60,000 nt of DNA from Cryptomeria japonica (taxonomy: Eukaryota > Streptophyta > Pinopsida > Cupressales > Cupressaceae). A program made the translations under genes and the position numbers. The stretch lies in the NCBI RefSeq assembly GCF_030272615.1, contig NC_081406.1, positions 237,627,922 through 237,687,921 on the forward strand, in the 5' to 3' direction. Below the pieces are notes generated by a model. It was not told the origin of the DNA and searched no databases. It saw nothing but the letters and a program-made list of their open reading frames with translations. Shown in pieces: positions 25,306-37,494 of the stretch. Position 1 is the first letter of the stretch. Each line of letters starts with the position of its first letter.

Positions 25306-26083
25306 AGTTTTATATGGACTTAGAGACTACTCATGAGATATGGATAAAATTGGAGACCTTACATGAAGGTGATAGTCATGTGAAGATTACTAAGTTGCAG
25401 ATCTTGAAGGGTAAATATGAGAACTTGAAGATGAGTGAAGATGAGAACATTACTTCCTTTATGTAGGAAGTGAAAGATCTTGTATGTGGAATCAGATGTG
25501 CCGGTGGAGTATTAGAAGAATCTAAGATTGTTGCTAAATTGTTGAGATCATTGCCTCCTACCTGCAAACATAAAGTTGTTGCTATTGATAAGATCCAGAC
25601 TGTGACAAATGTGACAAGAGACATGCTGATTGGTAAACTTTCTCTTTTGAGCTAAGTGAGTTTGGAGACATTCTTCCTAAGATTGATTATGCATTCAAAG
25701 CTATTGTTTCCAAGAAGAAGAGAAATGGTCCGGGATAAAGTTCTACAAGAATATGTAGATATGAGAAAGAGATGGAAGAGATGGAAGATGAAGAAAGAGA
25801 GCTAAAGGATCTTGAAGTACTTATTTCTAGAAGATTGCCTAAAGGTGTTGGTAAATATTATAGAAAGTTACCTCGTAGATAATTTTCATGTAATAAGATA
25901 GGACATTTTGCATCAAGGTGTTCGAAAAGAGAGAGAAATCCTAAGAAGCCATTTAAGCCATATAAGCCTAAATATCAGAATAAGTGTTATTATGCTATTG
26001 ATTAAGGTTTGACAGATGATGAGTTGAATAAGGGAAATTTAGGAGATGAATTTGTGTTCATTTCTATCAAGGAAGGTGATCTT
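25306..26083 (+). pseudogene. gag of element D, N-terminally deleted
   Basis: It enters in mid-domain at THEIWIKLETLHEGD, typical UBN2-type copia gag, and continues with LKGKYENLKMSEDENITSF and KLLRSLPPTCKHKVV. A frameshift near 25650 leads to a charged linker, then ISRRLPKGVGKYYRKLP and a knuckle lacking its first cysteine (SCNKIGHFASRC). It runs into the E insertion, and the same reading resumes at 33486 as pol. Q-to-stop changes are present. Confidence 0.78.
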
Positions 26084-26088
26084 GTAAC

Positions 26089-27571
26089 TGATAAATCAAT
26101 GATGAACGGATAGTACCAAACCAGTACTGAAACGGGGGGGGGGGGGTGAATCTGTACAGACAAAAACATAATCCTAAACCAGTTTGTCCACAGACACTGT
26201 GCTTAAGAAGACAAACAGTAACATCGGTCTTAAACAGAGTACAACCGACAAAACCCAGAATAACTGAGACAAGCAAAAATCAGTTAACACTTATCTTTTC
26301 ATACAATCTAATACTTCATTTCCATTTCACCCTAGTGCGTGAATAGGTAATCTATCATCAAAGATATATAAACAACTAGATCAACATGATTTACCTTCAG
26401 ACACAAATCACTTAAACCATCACATGAATAACACCACACATGACACACAGATTTTTCACGTGGAAACCCAACTGGGAAAAACCATGGTGGGGATGAATAC
26501 CCACAAGCTCTTTTTGAACTCTTTAGAAGTTCCCTCTGTTAGGAGCCTTGTCCGATTAAAAACCGGTACAATAGGTTCTGTTAGGAACCGATCCTGTTAG
26601 GGATCACCCAGTTAAGGGATGGCTAGAATACCCGGTTAAGGGTTAAGCCTTGTTAAAGGTTACCTTGTTAGAGGAATTCAAGAACTCAATGGTTTTGAGT
26701 CACCCTGTTAGAGGATTTATAGTAAGCCGGTTCAAGCTACCTTGTTAAGGGATTTTCCAACTGTTGAAGTGGTTAGAGATCAACAGGTATTACAATGATC
26801 TGGTAACAACACTCAATGCCAATGCAGATCCGCTTTAGCTCCTCTTCACCTTCTACACTTACACTCTATAGGTATCACTTCTCTCCTCTGCTTTGGAAAG
26901 AATCAGGTATCTCTTCTCTTGGATACACACACACAACTTTTGCCAACAACCTCAACATGCAACACAACATCGACCTTATAGGAAACAGATAGGTCGGTAG
27001 CATAAACCCTAAACCCTAAACTTGTTAGGTTAAGCAATTCAAACGGTTCAATCTTGACCGTTGAGCACATTACATTAAATGCAACAGTCTTGAACCAATC
27101 TCAAGATGTTCTCCATCATTTGTTTTCCACCGCTTTCATGGCAGTTCACCGTTTACAAACTTTGCACATTCCCGGGGTAGATAAGAACAATCTCCTTCAT
27201 GCAAGATCCTTCACGCGCACAAGGCTGACGTGGCAACACGATCTATTCTTCGTTACAATGCTAACTCATCACACAAAGTCACTGGTTGAGTCACACAGGC
27301 TTGAAGCACTTCAACCGGAAACCCTGAAGTTGAGACTACCAACCGGTAGTCATACAAAGCTTCCATGTACCAGTTCCCATAACCACATGTTGGTTCACCT
27401 TGAACAAACACACCGCTTCACTTTGGCACATATACCGGTTCACAATGTTATACCGGTTCTCACATATACCAGTTCTTGGTAACATACCGGTTCTCTCTTC
27501 TTTAGCATATTGACATCAATGACAATATACAATGTCATCATGTCCTCATACTAGTTCACATAATGCCAACA
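26089..27571 (-). repeat. 3' LTR of element E
   Basis: Starts TGTTGGCATTATGTG on the minus strand at 27571 and ends TTGATTTATCA at 26089. It contains a G12 run, a doubled AAACCCT telomere-like word near 27005 and the CTTGTTAGGG motif array at 26535-26760. Confidence 0.92.
26535..26760 (-). repeat. Reiterated CCTTGTTARRGGAT motif in the E LTR
   Basis: At least nine degenerate copies of a roughly 14-base word (CTGTTAGGAGCC, CTGTTAGGGATC, CTTGTTAAAGGTT, CCTGTTAGAGGATTT and others) are spaced about 20-35 bases apart. The 5' LTR carries the same array at 32425-32655. Confidence 0.65.
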
Positions 27572-27680
27572 ATCTCCCCCTTTGGCATTGATGGCAATAT
27601 ACAAAGATATCTCTCCGCTTCACATCTTCTCCCCCAATTTTTGCAGATATCTTCTCTACTTCACTTCTTCTCCCCCTTTG
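27572..27680 (-). other. Duplicated polypurine tracts of element E
   Basis: On the minus strand GCCAAAGGGGGAGAT abuts the 3' LTR. A second copy (TGTCAAAGGGGGAGAAG) lies about 90 bases internal. Multiplied tracts of this sequence are characteristic of the Sirevirus branch of copia. Confidence 0.8.
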
Positions 27681-27816
27681 ACAATAGTGCCAAAGTGGAG
27701 GCACAAGCTTTCCCATTCCATTATGCTGCTCCCCTTGAGGAGTAGCATCCTTCAACACATCAATCCTGAAGAAAAATTTGAATATGCAATACTTGATTGA
27801 TGTGGAGCATATACCT

Positions 27817-30800
27817 TTAGTTTACCTCCTGAAGGGGCAACACCCCTAATTCACCTCTTAAGTACATAAATGTAGCCTTTGGGAGAGGCTTGGTGAATAT
27901 GTCTACTAAGTGCTCCTTACTGGAAACATGTTCCAGTGCAATCTCTTTGTTCTGAACCTTTTCCCTCAAGAAATGATACTTAAGCTCAAAGTGCTTGGTT
28001 CTAGAATGTAAAACCGGATTCTTGGAGATGTTAATTGCACTAGTATTGTCACAAAATATACTTACCGATTTAGATACAGGAACTTTGAAGCCATTTAATA
28101 CATGCTTCATACAAATTGTCTGAGTGCAGTTCAGGAAAGCTACAACATACTCTGCTTTTGCTGTAGATTGAGAGATAAAACTCTGCTTCTTACTCATCCA
28201 TGAGATCAATCTACCACCAAGAAAGAATGCACCACTGGTTGTGCTCTTCTGGTCATCCACATTACCTGCCCAATCAACATGTGTGAATACTTTCAAGTTG
28301 AAATCCTTGCTATATGGATACCACAATCCATAATCAATAGTTCCCTTCATAAACCTAAGAATCCGCTTGACTGCAATCAAGTGGGATTCTCTTGGAATTT
28401 ATTGGAACCTTGCAGTAATGCCAACTGCATGTGCAATATCTAGTCTGCTATGCACTACATAATGCAACTTACCAATCATTGATCGGTATTCCTTCTCATC
28501 AACCAATGCTGAGTCATCCTCTTTGGATAGTTTACAACTGGTCACCATCGGTGTACCAACTGGTTTGCTATCTTCCATGCCAAAGGTCTTCAACACTTCT
28601 TTGACATACTTGGACTAAGTGATAAAGATTCCATCTTTCATCTATTGAATCTGCAGTCCAATGAAGAACTTAATCTCCCCTATGAGTGACATCTCAAACT
28701 CTTTCTTCATCTCATCTGCAAACTCATGACTCATCTTGTCATCTCCACAAAAGATAATTTCATCAACAAATACCTCACAAATCAGGATCTGATCTCCTTC
28801 AGACTTCAAGTAGATATTGCTATCTTCGCTTGTTCTCTTAAATCCAATCTTCACAAGATGGGAGTGTAGGCGTTCATACCATGCTCTAGGTGCCTTCTTT
28901 AGACCATATAAGGCTTTATGTAGCCTACACACCATGTCACTATCTTCAGATAGGGAAAACCCATCTAGTTTCTCTATATACACCTCCTCTTCAAGTACAC
29001 CATTTAGGAATGTAGATTTTACATCCATTTGATATACTTTGAATCCTTTAAGAGCTGCATATGCAAGAAGCATACGAATTCCTTCCAATCTGGCTATAGG
29101 AGCAAAGGTTTCTCCATAGTCTTCTCCTTCTTCTTGGGCATATCCTTTACACACCAGTCTGGCTTTGTTTCTAATCATTGTGCCATCCTCATTCAACTTA
29201 TTTTTGAAAACCCATTTGGTACAATGACATTTTTATGCTCTGATCTGGGTACCAAAGACCATGTACCATTTCTCTCTATCTGGTCAAGTTCCTCTTCCAT
29301 TGCCTTGAACCAGTCTTCATCTTTATGTGCTTCTTTAAATGATTTAGGCTTAAATTCAGATATCATACATGAGTTTTCTCTGACCTTTCTTCTTGTAAGG
29401 ATTCCTGCATCCTTATCTCCTATAATCTGCTTAGGATCATGATTCAACTTGACATACCGAGGAATTGTCTTGATAGATTCCTCTTGCTTTTCTTCTTCAT
29501 CCTCATCTCCATCAGTCTCAACATCTACATCTATCGGTGTAGGAACACTATTACTGGTACTTGGTTGACTGGCAACTGGTTCCCAAAAGGTTACAACTGG
29601 TTCATTTACCGCTTGCTCACTACCGGTTTCCTCAGTTTTCTCAGAGGTTTCATGAACTCTTACATTGATGCTTTCCATAATTCTCTGAGTCCTATTATTG
29701 AAACACTTGAGAACTTTTCTCTTGGTGGAATACCCTAGGAATATTCCCTCATCACATTTTGCATCAAATTTGCTCTGGTGTTCACTCCTCTTGATGTAAC
29801 ATTTGCTACCAAACACTCTAAAGTAGCTAACCACAGGTGTCTTACCAATCCAATACTTATAAGGAGTTTGATCCTTACCTTTCTTGATGAGTACCCGCTT
29901 CATTGTGTAGATTGCAGTGCTCACAACTTCTCTCCAAAAGGTGTGAGCAACCTTTCCTTGAATTAGCATTGTTCTTGCTGCTTCAACCATAGTCTGGTTA
30001 TTCCTCTCTGCTAGTCCATTTTGCTGTGGAGTCCGGGGGGCAGACAGTTGCCTCTTGATGCCATGTTCTTCAGAGTACTTGTTGAATTCACCAGAAGTGA
30101 ATTCCCCTCCTTGATCAGTTCTTAGGTACTTGATCCTTTTACTGCTTTCCTTCTCCACTAATGCTCTGAAAGCTTTGAATTTTACAAAGGCTTCAAACTT
30201 ATCTTTCAATAATGTGACCCACATCATTCTTGAGCAGTCGTCAGTGAGAATCATGAAGTACCTATCACCCTGCACACTCCTAGTTTTCATAGGACCACAC
30301 AATTCAGTATGCACAAGATCAAGCAAATTGTCAGTAGTGAAAGGTTTACCTTTAAAGGTTGAGGAAGACATTTTCCCCAGTTGACACTCTCTGCACAAGG
30401 TATTTTCCAGTTTGCTCAGCACCGACAACCCTCTAACTGCCTTGATCTTACTGGCCTTCACAATGTTATCAAAGTTTACATGGCAGAGTCTCCTATGCCA
30501 TATCTAGCTATCATCAAATTTAGCCATAAGACATGTACTTATATTTGCACTCAGCTAAAATAGGTTACCTTTGGTCTACATGCCGGTGGCCACCAATTCA
30601 CCATTCTTTCCTTTGATTTTGCACACTCCATTCTTGAATTCCAGAGTGAGACCACTATCATTCAATTGGGCAACACTCAGAAGGTTGTGTCTGAGACCAT
30701 CAACCCAATACACATTGTCAGCACTACTCTTCCCATTCAGAGAGATGGACCCTCTATCTTTGACCATACATGGTGCATCATTACCAAAGCGAACCACACC

Positions 30801-31913
30801 ACCATCATACTCTTCCAAGGATAGAAACTTGCTCCAGTTACCAGTCATATGGTGAGAATAGCCACTGTCAATAATCCACTCATTGGAATTATCAAAGCAG
30901 GAGACAAGAGTCTTCTTGTCTGACACATCTTCCTTTACAACAACAAACACAATATCTTCATTTTCTTCATCTTCTGACTCCTCATCTGTGACACCTTCAT
31001 CAACTACCACAAAATAGTTTCTCTGGTTTCCTTCTTTGAATTTCTTGAACCTTTCCAGTTTGTCCTTGTTGTCACCATTAGGACAATTTACAACAATATG
31101 CCCTATCCGGTTACAAGAAAAGCATTTCAAAGGGAGCTTACCTCTGTATTTACCAGTTCCTTTAAGAAGTTTCCTGGCAAGAAGAGCTTCAAATTCCATC
31201 AGAATCTCCTCATCATCCATTTCTCTTCTCTGTCTTGGTTCACCACTAGTGCTAGCTTCTTTTCCTTTTCTAGATGGTACAATAGAAGCTTTAAAAGATG
31301 ATTCAGTCTTTTGATCACTGCCATCAAAACTATTTAGCTCATAGGCTATCAACTTTGCAATGATGGAGTCTAGGGATACCTTAGTCTTGTCTATTGATCT
31401 CAACTCCTGAATAGCAGCAACCCTTATTGCATAGACCAGTAATAAGGATCTCAGGACTTTGCTTACCACAATGGAATCTTCCATTTTACCACCTGCACTC
31501 TTGATATCTCTGACAACAGTTTTGATTCTTATTCCATACCGTTGAATGGTCTCACCTTCAACCATCTGCATGTCTTCAAACTTCCCTCTAAGGATTTCTT
31601 CCTTAGCTTGTTTTACATGCTCATCACCACCATAGATATTTTCAAGAGTATCCCATACTTCTTTGGGATTTACTTTATCTTGAACATCAATAAACTCAAT
31701 GTCAGATAAACTGCTAATTAGGGCTTCCATGACTTGCCCATTCTCCTGCATCTCTCTCTTTTGGTCATCGGTGAGAGTACCAGTAGGGGCAATATAAGCA
31801 TTCTCAACATAGCTCTAGTGTTGAGCACCCATGCTTCTGATGTATATCTTCATCCTATCTTTCCATATACTAAAATTATCTTTGTTGAACTTTGGACCTT
31901 CCCTCTTCATCAT
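27817..31913 (-). pseudogene. gag-pol polyprotein of element E
   Basis: It starts MMKREGPKFNKDNFSIWKD at 31913. The order is UBN2-type gag, knuckle CFSCNRIGHIVVNC, protease with intact DSG (EWIIDSGYSHHM, near 30860), integrase (29193-30461), RT (28399-29196) and RNase H (27817-28380, SAINISKNPVLHSRTKH). Lesions: W-to-stop at 31815-31817, Q-to-stop at 30576-30578, a frameshift near 29200, and two stops near 28610-28641. Catalytic changes: the first integrase Asp reads E (HTELCGP), and the RT box reads FVDE rather than FVDD. Gag and pol share one frame apart from the shift, as usual for copia. This copy is not active as read. Confidence 0.88.
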
Positions 31914-31970
31914 TAGACTGGGATCTTTTCCTCAAGCGGTTAAGCTTATAACATAGAGGACCAGGAGGAC

Positions 31971-31982
31971 GCTCTGATACCA
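31971..31982 (-). other. Primer-binding site of element E
   Basis: Exact TGGTATCAGAGC on the minus strand, two bases after the 5' LTR. It is complementary to the 3' end of initiator Met tRNA. Confidence 0.9.
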
Positions 31983-31984
31983 AT

Positions 31985-33485
31985 TGATAACTCAATGATG
32001 AATGGATAGTACCAAACCGGTACTGAGAGGGGGGGGGGGGTGAATCAGTACAAACAAAAACACAATCCTAAACCAATTTGTCCATAGACACTGTGCTTAA
32101 GCAGACAAATAGTAACACCACTCTTAAATAGAGTACAACCGACAAAACCCAGAATAACTGAGACAAGCATAAACCGGTTAACACTTATCTTTTCATACAA
32201 TCTAATACTTCATTTCCATTTCACCCTAGTGCATGAACATGTAATCTATCATCAAAGATATATCAATAGCTAGATCAACATGATTTACCTTCAGACACAA
32301 ATCACTTAAACCATCACATGAATAACACCACACATGACACACAGATTTTTCATGTGGAAACCCAACTAGGAAAAACCACGGTGGGGATGAATACCCACAA
32401 GCTATTTTTGAACTCTTAAGAAGTTCGCTCTGTTAGGAGCCTTGTTCGGTTAAAGACTGTCACAATAGGTTCTGTTAGGAACCGATTCTGTTAGGGATCA
32501 CCCAATTAAGGGATGGCTAGAATACCTGGTTAAGGGTTAAACCCTATTAAAGGTTACCTTGTTATAGGATTTCAAGAACTCAATGGTTTTGAATCACCCT
32601 GTTAAAGGATTTACAGTAAGCCGGTTCAAGCTACCCTGTTAAAGGATTTTCCAACTGTTGAAGTGGTTAGAGATCAACAGGTATTACAATGATCTGGTAA
32701 CAACACTCAATGCCAATGTAGATCCACTTTAGCTCCTCTTCACCTTCTGCACTTACACTCTGTAGGTATCACTTCTCTCCTCTGATCTGGCAAGAATTAG
32801 GTATCTTTTCTATTGGATACACACACACAACTTTTGCCAACAACCTCAACATGCAACACAATATCGACCTTATAGGAAATAGATAGGTCGGTAGCATAAA
32901 CCCTAAACCCTAAACCTGTTAGGTTAAGCAATTCAAATGGTTCAATCCTGACCATTGAGCATATTGCATTAAATGCAACAGTCTTGAACCAATCTCAAGA
33001 CGTTCTCCATCATTCGTTTTCCACCACTTTCATGGCGGTTGATAACCCATCACGCATTATCACCGTTTACAGACTTCGCACATTCCTGAGGTAGATAGGA
33101 ACAATATCCTTCATGCAAGATCCTTCACGCGCACAAGGCTGATGTGGCAACATGATCTATTCTTCGTTACAATGCTAACTCATCACACAAAGTCACCGGT
33201 TGAGTCACACAGGCTTGAAGCACTTCAACCAGAAACCCTGAAGTTGAGACTACCAATCGGTAGTCATACAAAACTTCCATGTACCGGTTCCCATAACCAC
33301 ATGCCGGTTCACCTTGAACAAGCACACCACTTCACTTTGACACATATACCGGTTCACTATGTTATACTAGTTCTCACATATACCGGTTCTTGGTAACATA
33401 CTGGTTCTCTCTTCTTCAGCATATTGACATCAATGACAATATACAATGTCATCATGTCCTCATACCGGTTCACATAATGCCAACA
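31985..33485 (-). repeat. 5' LTR of element E
   Basis: 1,501 bp. It ends CCAACA at 33485 (plus reading) against the GTAAC duplication and carries the same G-run and motif array as the 3' LTR. Confidence 0.92.
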
Positions 33486-33490
33486 GTAAC

Positions 33491-36400
33491 TACATATTCT
33501 ACAAGATGCATTAATGAGGAGAAAGCTTTAGCTACTAAAGTTGAGGAGAGAGATGAATGGGTAATTGATTGTGGTTTCTCTCAACATATGACATGTGATA
33601 AGAGTAAATTTGTAAATCTGGAAAGGTATGATGGTGGTATAGTAATATTTGGTGATAACAAAGCTTGTGTAATCCTTGGTAGAGGTTCTATTTCTCTTTA
33701 TGGTAAGAACAATACTAATGATGTGTTATATGTTCAAGGTTTAAAGCATAATAGTTTGAGTGTTGGTCAAATGGTTGATAAGGGATATAACTTGCAATTC
33801 AAGAATGGAAAATGTGACATCTTGAATAGCTTTGAAACTGAGATTGCATCAAGGACAAAGACTAAAGGTAATATATTTCACTTGAATGTTGGTGGTAAAA
33901 GTTGTTTGATTGCTCATATTGATAAAAGTTGGTTATGACATATAAGAATGTGTCATGTAAATTATGATTGCATGATTAAGATAAGTTCTACTCAAGTAGT
34001 GATAGATCTACTGAAGTTAATAAAGCCTTCTACTCCGGTATGCAAGGAATGTCAATTAGGGAAGAAGACAAGAGTTACTTATAAGAGAAAACATTATAAT
34101 TATAATGGATTGTTGGATCTTGTGCATACTAATCTATGTGGTCCTTCTAGAGTAAGAAGCTTGCAGGGTGACAAGTATTTCATGTTGCTGATTGATGATT
34201 ATTCAAGTATGATGTGGGTTACCTTTTTAAGAGAGAAGTTTGAAGCATTGGGGAAGTTCAATATTTTCAAAGCTAGAGTTGAATTTGCGACTTGATTGAA
34301 TCTAAAGTGTCTGATATCTGATAGCTCGGTGGAGAATTCACTTCTATTGAGTTTAATGCATATTGTGAAGAGCATGGAGGTAAGAGATAGTTATCTACTC
34401 CTAGGACACCATAGTAGAATGGTGTTGTGGAAAGAAAGAATAAAACTATTCAAGAAGCTACTAGAACCATGATGATTGAAGGAAATGTTCCACACATGTA
34501 TTGGAGAGAAGTTGTGATTACTATAGTATACACTCTTAACTAGGTAAATGTCAAAGGTGATACAGGTAAGACTCCTTATGAGTTATGGTTTGGTCATGCC
34601 CCTACTATTAGATATTTTAGAATTTTTGGTAGTAAATGCTATATCAAAAGAGATGAAGATCTTGGAAAGTTTGATGGTAGATGTGATGAAGGAACCTTTC
34701 TTGGTTATTCTACAAAGAGTAAGGCCTATCGATGTTATAATAAAAGACTGAGAAAGGTTGTTGATAGTGCTAATGTGAATGCTGATGAAGATAATGTAAG
34801 ACATATTAGATCTTGCGGATATGATTTTGATGATCAGGATTCCAGTTCAGATAAAGGAAAGCAAGTGTAGACCCAAAGTCAAGTTCAGATTGCTCTGGAA
34901 ATGCTTGACAATGAAGGTGCAGAAGAAGGAGTTCAAGAGTCTGAAATTCAAGAAAATCATAAAATTCCCAGGTATGTGAGGTTGAATCATCCAGAAAATC
35001 AAATTATTGGTGATAAGAATAAATGTGTGATGACTAGGGGAAGACTTGCTGAAGAAATTTGTTTGATTTCAAAGATTGAATCTAAAAATGTTGATGAAGC
35101 ATGTAAAGATGAAAATCACATTAAAGCTATGAAAGAAGGATTGAATTAGATTGAGAAAAATAATACATGGATTCTTGTTACTAGACCTAAGGATAAAAAT
35201 GTAATTAGAACTAAATAGGTATTCTGGAATAAGTTGAATGAATAGGGTGAAGTTTTTGGAAATAAAGCTAGACTTGTTTGTAAAGGTTATTCACAGGTGG
35301 AAGGTATTGATTATGAAGAGACTTTTGCTTTGGTAGTTAGAATTGAAGCTGTTAGATTATTTATTGCCTATGTTGCTCATAAAGATTTCAAGGTTTATTA
35401 GATGGATATTAAATCAACCTTTCCTAATGGTGAGTTGGAAGAAGTCTACATTGAGCAACCTGAAGGATTTCAGCTAACATATGAAAATGACATGGTTTGC
35501 CAGTTGAAGAAATCATTGCATTGATTGAAGCAAGCCCCTGAAGCCCGGTATGCCAGATTGGATAAGTATTTGATGAAGCTTGGATTCAATAAAGGTACTA
35601 CTGGTAGTAATTTTTATTTCAATATTAATCAGAATAACATTTTGCTTCTTGAAGTTTTTGTTGATGACATTATATTTGGAGGAAATGATTTCCTATGTAA
35701 TAAATTTGCTAAAGAGATGAAAAATAAAATTTGAGATGTCTATGATTGGTGAAATAAGATTATTTCTGGGATTGCAAATTACTCAGTTGGATAAAGGTAT
35801 TTTCATATCTCAGTCTAAGTATGTAAAGGAATTATTAACGAAATTTGGTTTTGAGGACTCTAAACCAATTGGTACACCTATGGTGACCAGATGTAAGTTG
35901 ACCAAGGATGATGATTCTCCAAAAGCTAATCAGACCAGATATAGATCTATGATTGGTGGATTGTTATATTTGACTCAGAAAAGACCTGATAAAATGAATG
36001 TTGTGTGTCATGTTGCTAGATTTTAAGCTGATCCTAAGGAATCTCATGTTACTTCTATAAAACGGATATTTGAATATTTGAAAGGGATAGTTGAATTTGG
36101 TTTGTGGTATTCTAAGAATGATGACTTTACTTTGAGTTCTTTTATAGATACTAGTTGGACAGGTGATGTTGATGACCTCAAGAGTACTACAAGTGGTGCA
36201 TTCTTTTTGGGTAAGAAGTTGGTCTCTTGGGCAAGTAAGAAGAAAAATGCTATTTCTTTATCTACTGCAGAGGTTGAATACATTCCTATTGCTAGCAATT
36301 GCGCTCAAATAATTTGGATGAAGCAGAAGTTGAATGATATAGGAGTTATTTATGATGAGCCTATTTCCATATACTGTGATAATTCAAGTGCTATCAATAT

Positions 36401-36610
36401 TTAAAATAATCCGGTATTGCATTCCAAAATAAATCATATATCAATCAAGTTTCATTTCTTGAGAGAGAAGGTGAATGAGAAAGAATTCATACTAGAGTAT
36501 GTATCAACAAGGAACAAATTACAGGAATCTTTACGAAGCCTTTGTCTAAAGATACTTTTGAGTATCTAAAAGAGGAGTTAGGGGTAATTTCCTCTCCTAA
36601 TGAGAACTAA
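33491..36610 (+). pseudogene. pol of element D, copia type
   Basis: It continues the gag frame after element E. The protease reads DCG in place of DSG (EWVIDCGFSQHM). Integrase follows with MCHVNYDCM, CKECQLGK, HTNLCGP (first catalytic Asp changed to Asn), LIDDYSSMMWV and TPFG-like text with two stops at the usual QQNG. RT follows ([20 protein letters not shown], intact FVDDIIFGG near 35660) and then RNase H to the stop at 36608-36610. At least eight stops fall where Gln or Trp is expected, and there are frameshifts near 34290, 35735 and 36500. Element F lies six bases downstream of the stop. Confidence 0.85.
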
Positions 36611-36615
36611 GATGC

Positions 36616-37423
36616 TGTTGGCATATGGACACTCCAATGAGACATTGTGTGTGATTGAAGGTTTTGTCATTGATGGCAACCTTGCAATCCTATGGCATCG
36701 GCAAGACTTCATACCGGCAAAGCATTACACAAGCAAGACAGTGCACCAGCATCAACAAGATCACTCTACACCGGCACCAGCACCAACACAGAAGAAAAGA
36801 TGTATATAGACATAAAGGCCAACAAGATTTTTGATATGTAATATTTTGTTTATTATTGTAAGACGACTTGGCAAATTGTAAAATGACTCTTGTATATAAA
36901 GGAGATCATTGTAGACATTTAAAAAAAAGGTAGTGAGCATAAAAGAAAATTATTAGGCAGACCTAATGTGCGAATTATAGGTCAAGGGTATATGTAAAGA
37001 ACAGAGTTAGAACTAGTACTGAATCTGGCATTGGAGATGCTATTGTAAAGTAGTACATATCTTTGGATTAGTATAATCCTCATTGTAAGTCAGTGTGACT
37101 TCTCATTGAGTAGTGAGCTCTAGGCAGTTGGCCTTCCTGCATGTGCAGGCCCCTATTGTAAGTAATATTCTCTTATTGGCCAGTGAGTGAATATTGTGGG
37201 TCACAAATCCCACTGAGGTTTTTCCCACACCGGGTTTCCTCGTTAAACATCTTGTGTTATGGTTTTCTTTTCATGTGGATGTTTCTGATTCTATTTTTTG
37301 CATTAATTCTTGCATACCAGTATACTGCTATTTTATGTTCTGCATGTTTTAACTTAAGAAATTCTTATCACTGGTTAGACACTGATTCACCCCCCCCTCT
37401 CAGTATCTGTGGGAATCCTAACA
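36616..37423 (+). repeat. 5' LTR of element F
   Basis: 808 bp, TGTTGGCATATGG to ATCCTAACA. Near its end, GATTCACCCCCCCCTCTCAG is the same C-tract signature seen in the other families. Confidence 0.93.
37136..37149 (+). other. LTR hairpin, element F 5' LTR
   Basis: CCTGCATGTGCAGG is a perfect inverted repeat in the same block (AGTGAGCTCTAGGCAGTTGGCC just upstream) where other families have GAATGC/GCATTC. Confidence 0.65.
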
Positions 37424-37425
37424 AT

Positions 37426-37437
37426 TGGTATCAAAGC
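37426..37437 (+). other. Primer-binding site of element F
   Basis: TGGTATCAAAGC starts two bases after the 5' LTR. It differs from the initiator Met type at one base. Confidence 0.85.
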
Positions 37438-37494
37438 TTGGTCCTCGATTTTCAGAAACCTAACAACTTGAGGAAGATCTTGACACCGATAAAG

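Larger units (their letters stand above)
26089..33485 (-). mobile_element. Element E: nearly complete autonomous-type copia
   Basis: 7,397 bp on the minus strand, flanked by GTAAC (26084-26088 and 33486-33490). The LTRs are 1,483 bp (3') and 1,501 bp (5') and highly similar; the 5' copy has an extra ~24 bp near 33040. The interior carries PBS, a single gag-pol frame and repeated polypurine tracts. It is the best preserved pol-bearing copy in the window, but it has a few stops, a frameshift between integrase and RT, and altered catalytic residues. Confidence 0.93.

Noticed and set aside
26535-26760. A CRISPR-like array
   Set aside because: The words are degenerate, unevenly spaced and inside a plant LTR present in two copies.
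27003-27022. Interstitial telomere sequence
   Set aside because: Only two AAACCCT units, and the same word occurs at the matching place in the other E LTR (about 32899), so it belongs to the LTR.
27054-27482. A 142-codon ORF inside the E 3' LTR
   Set aside because: It lies wholly in LTR sequence. The copy at 33142-33396 in the other LTR is broken and shows no coding conservation.
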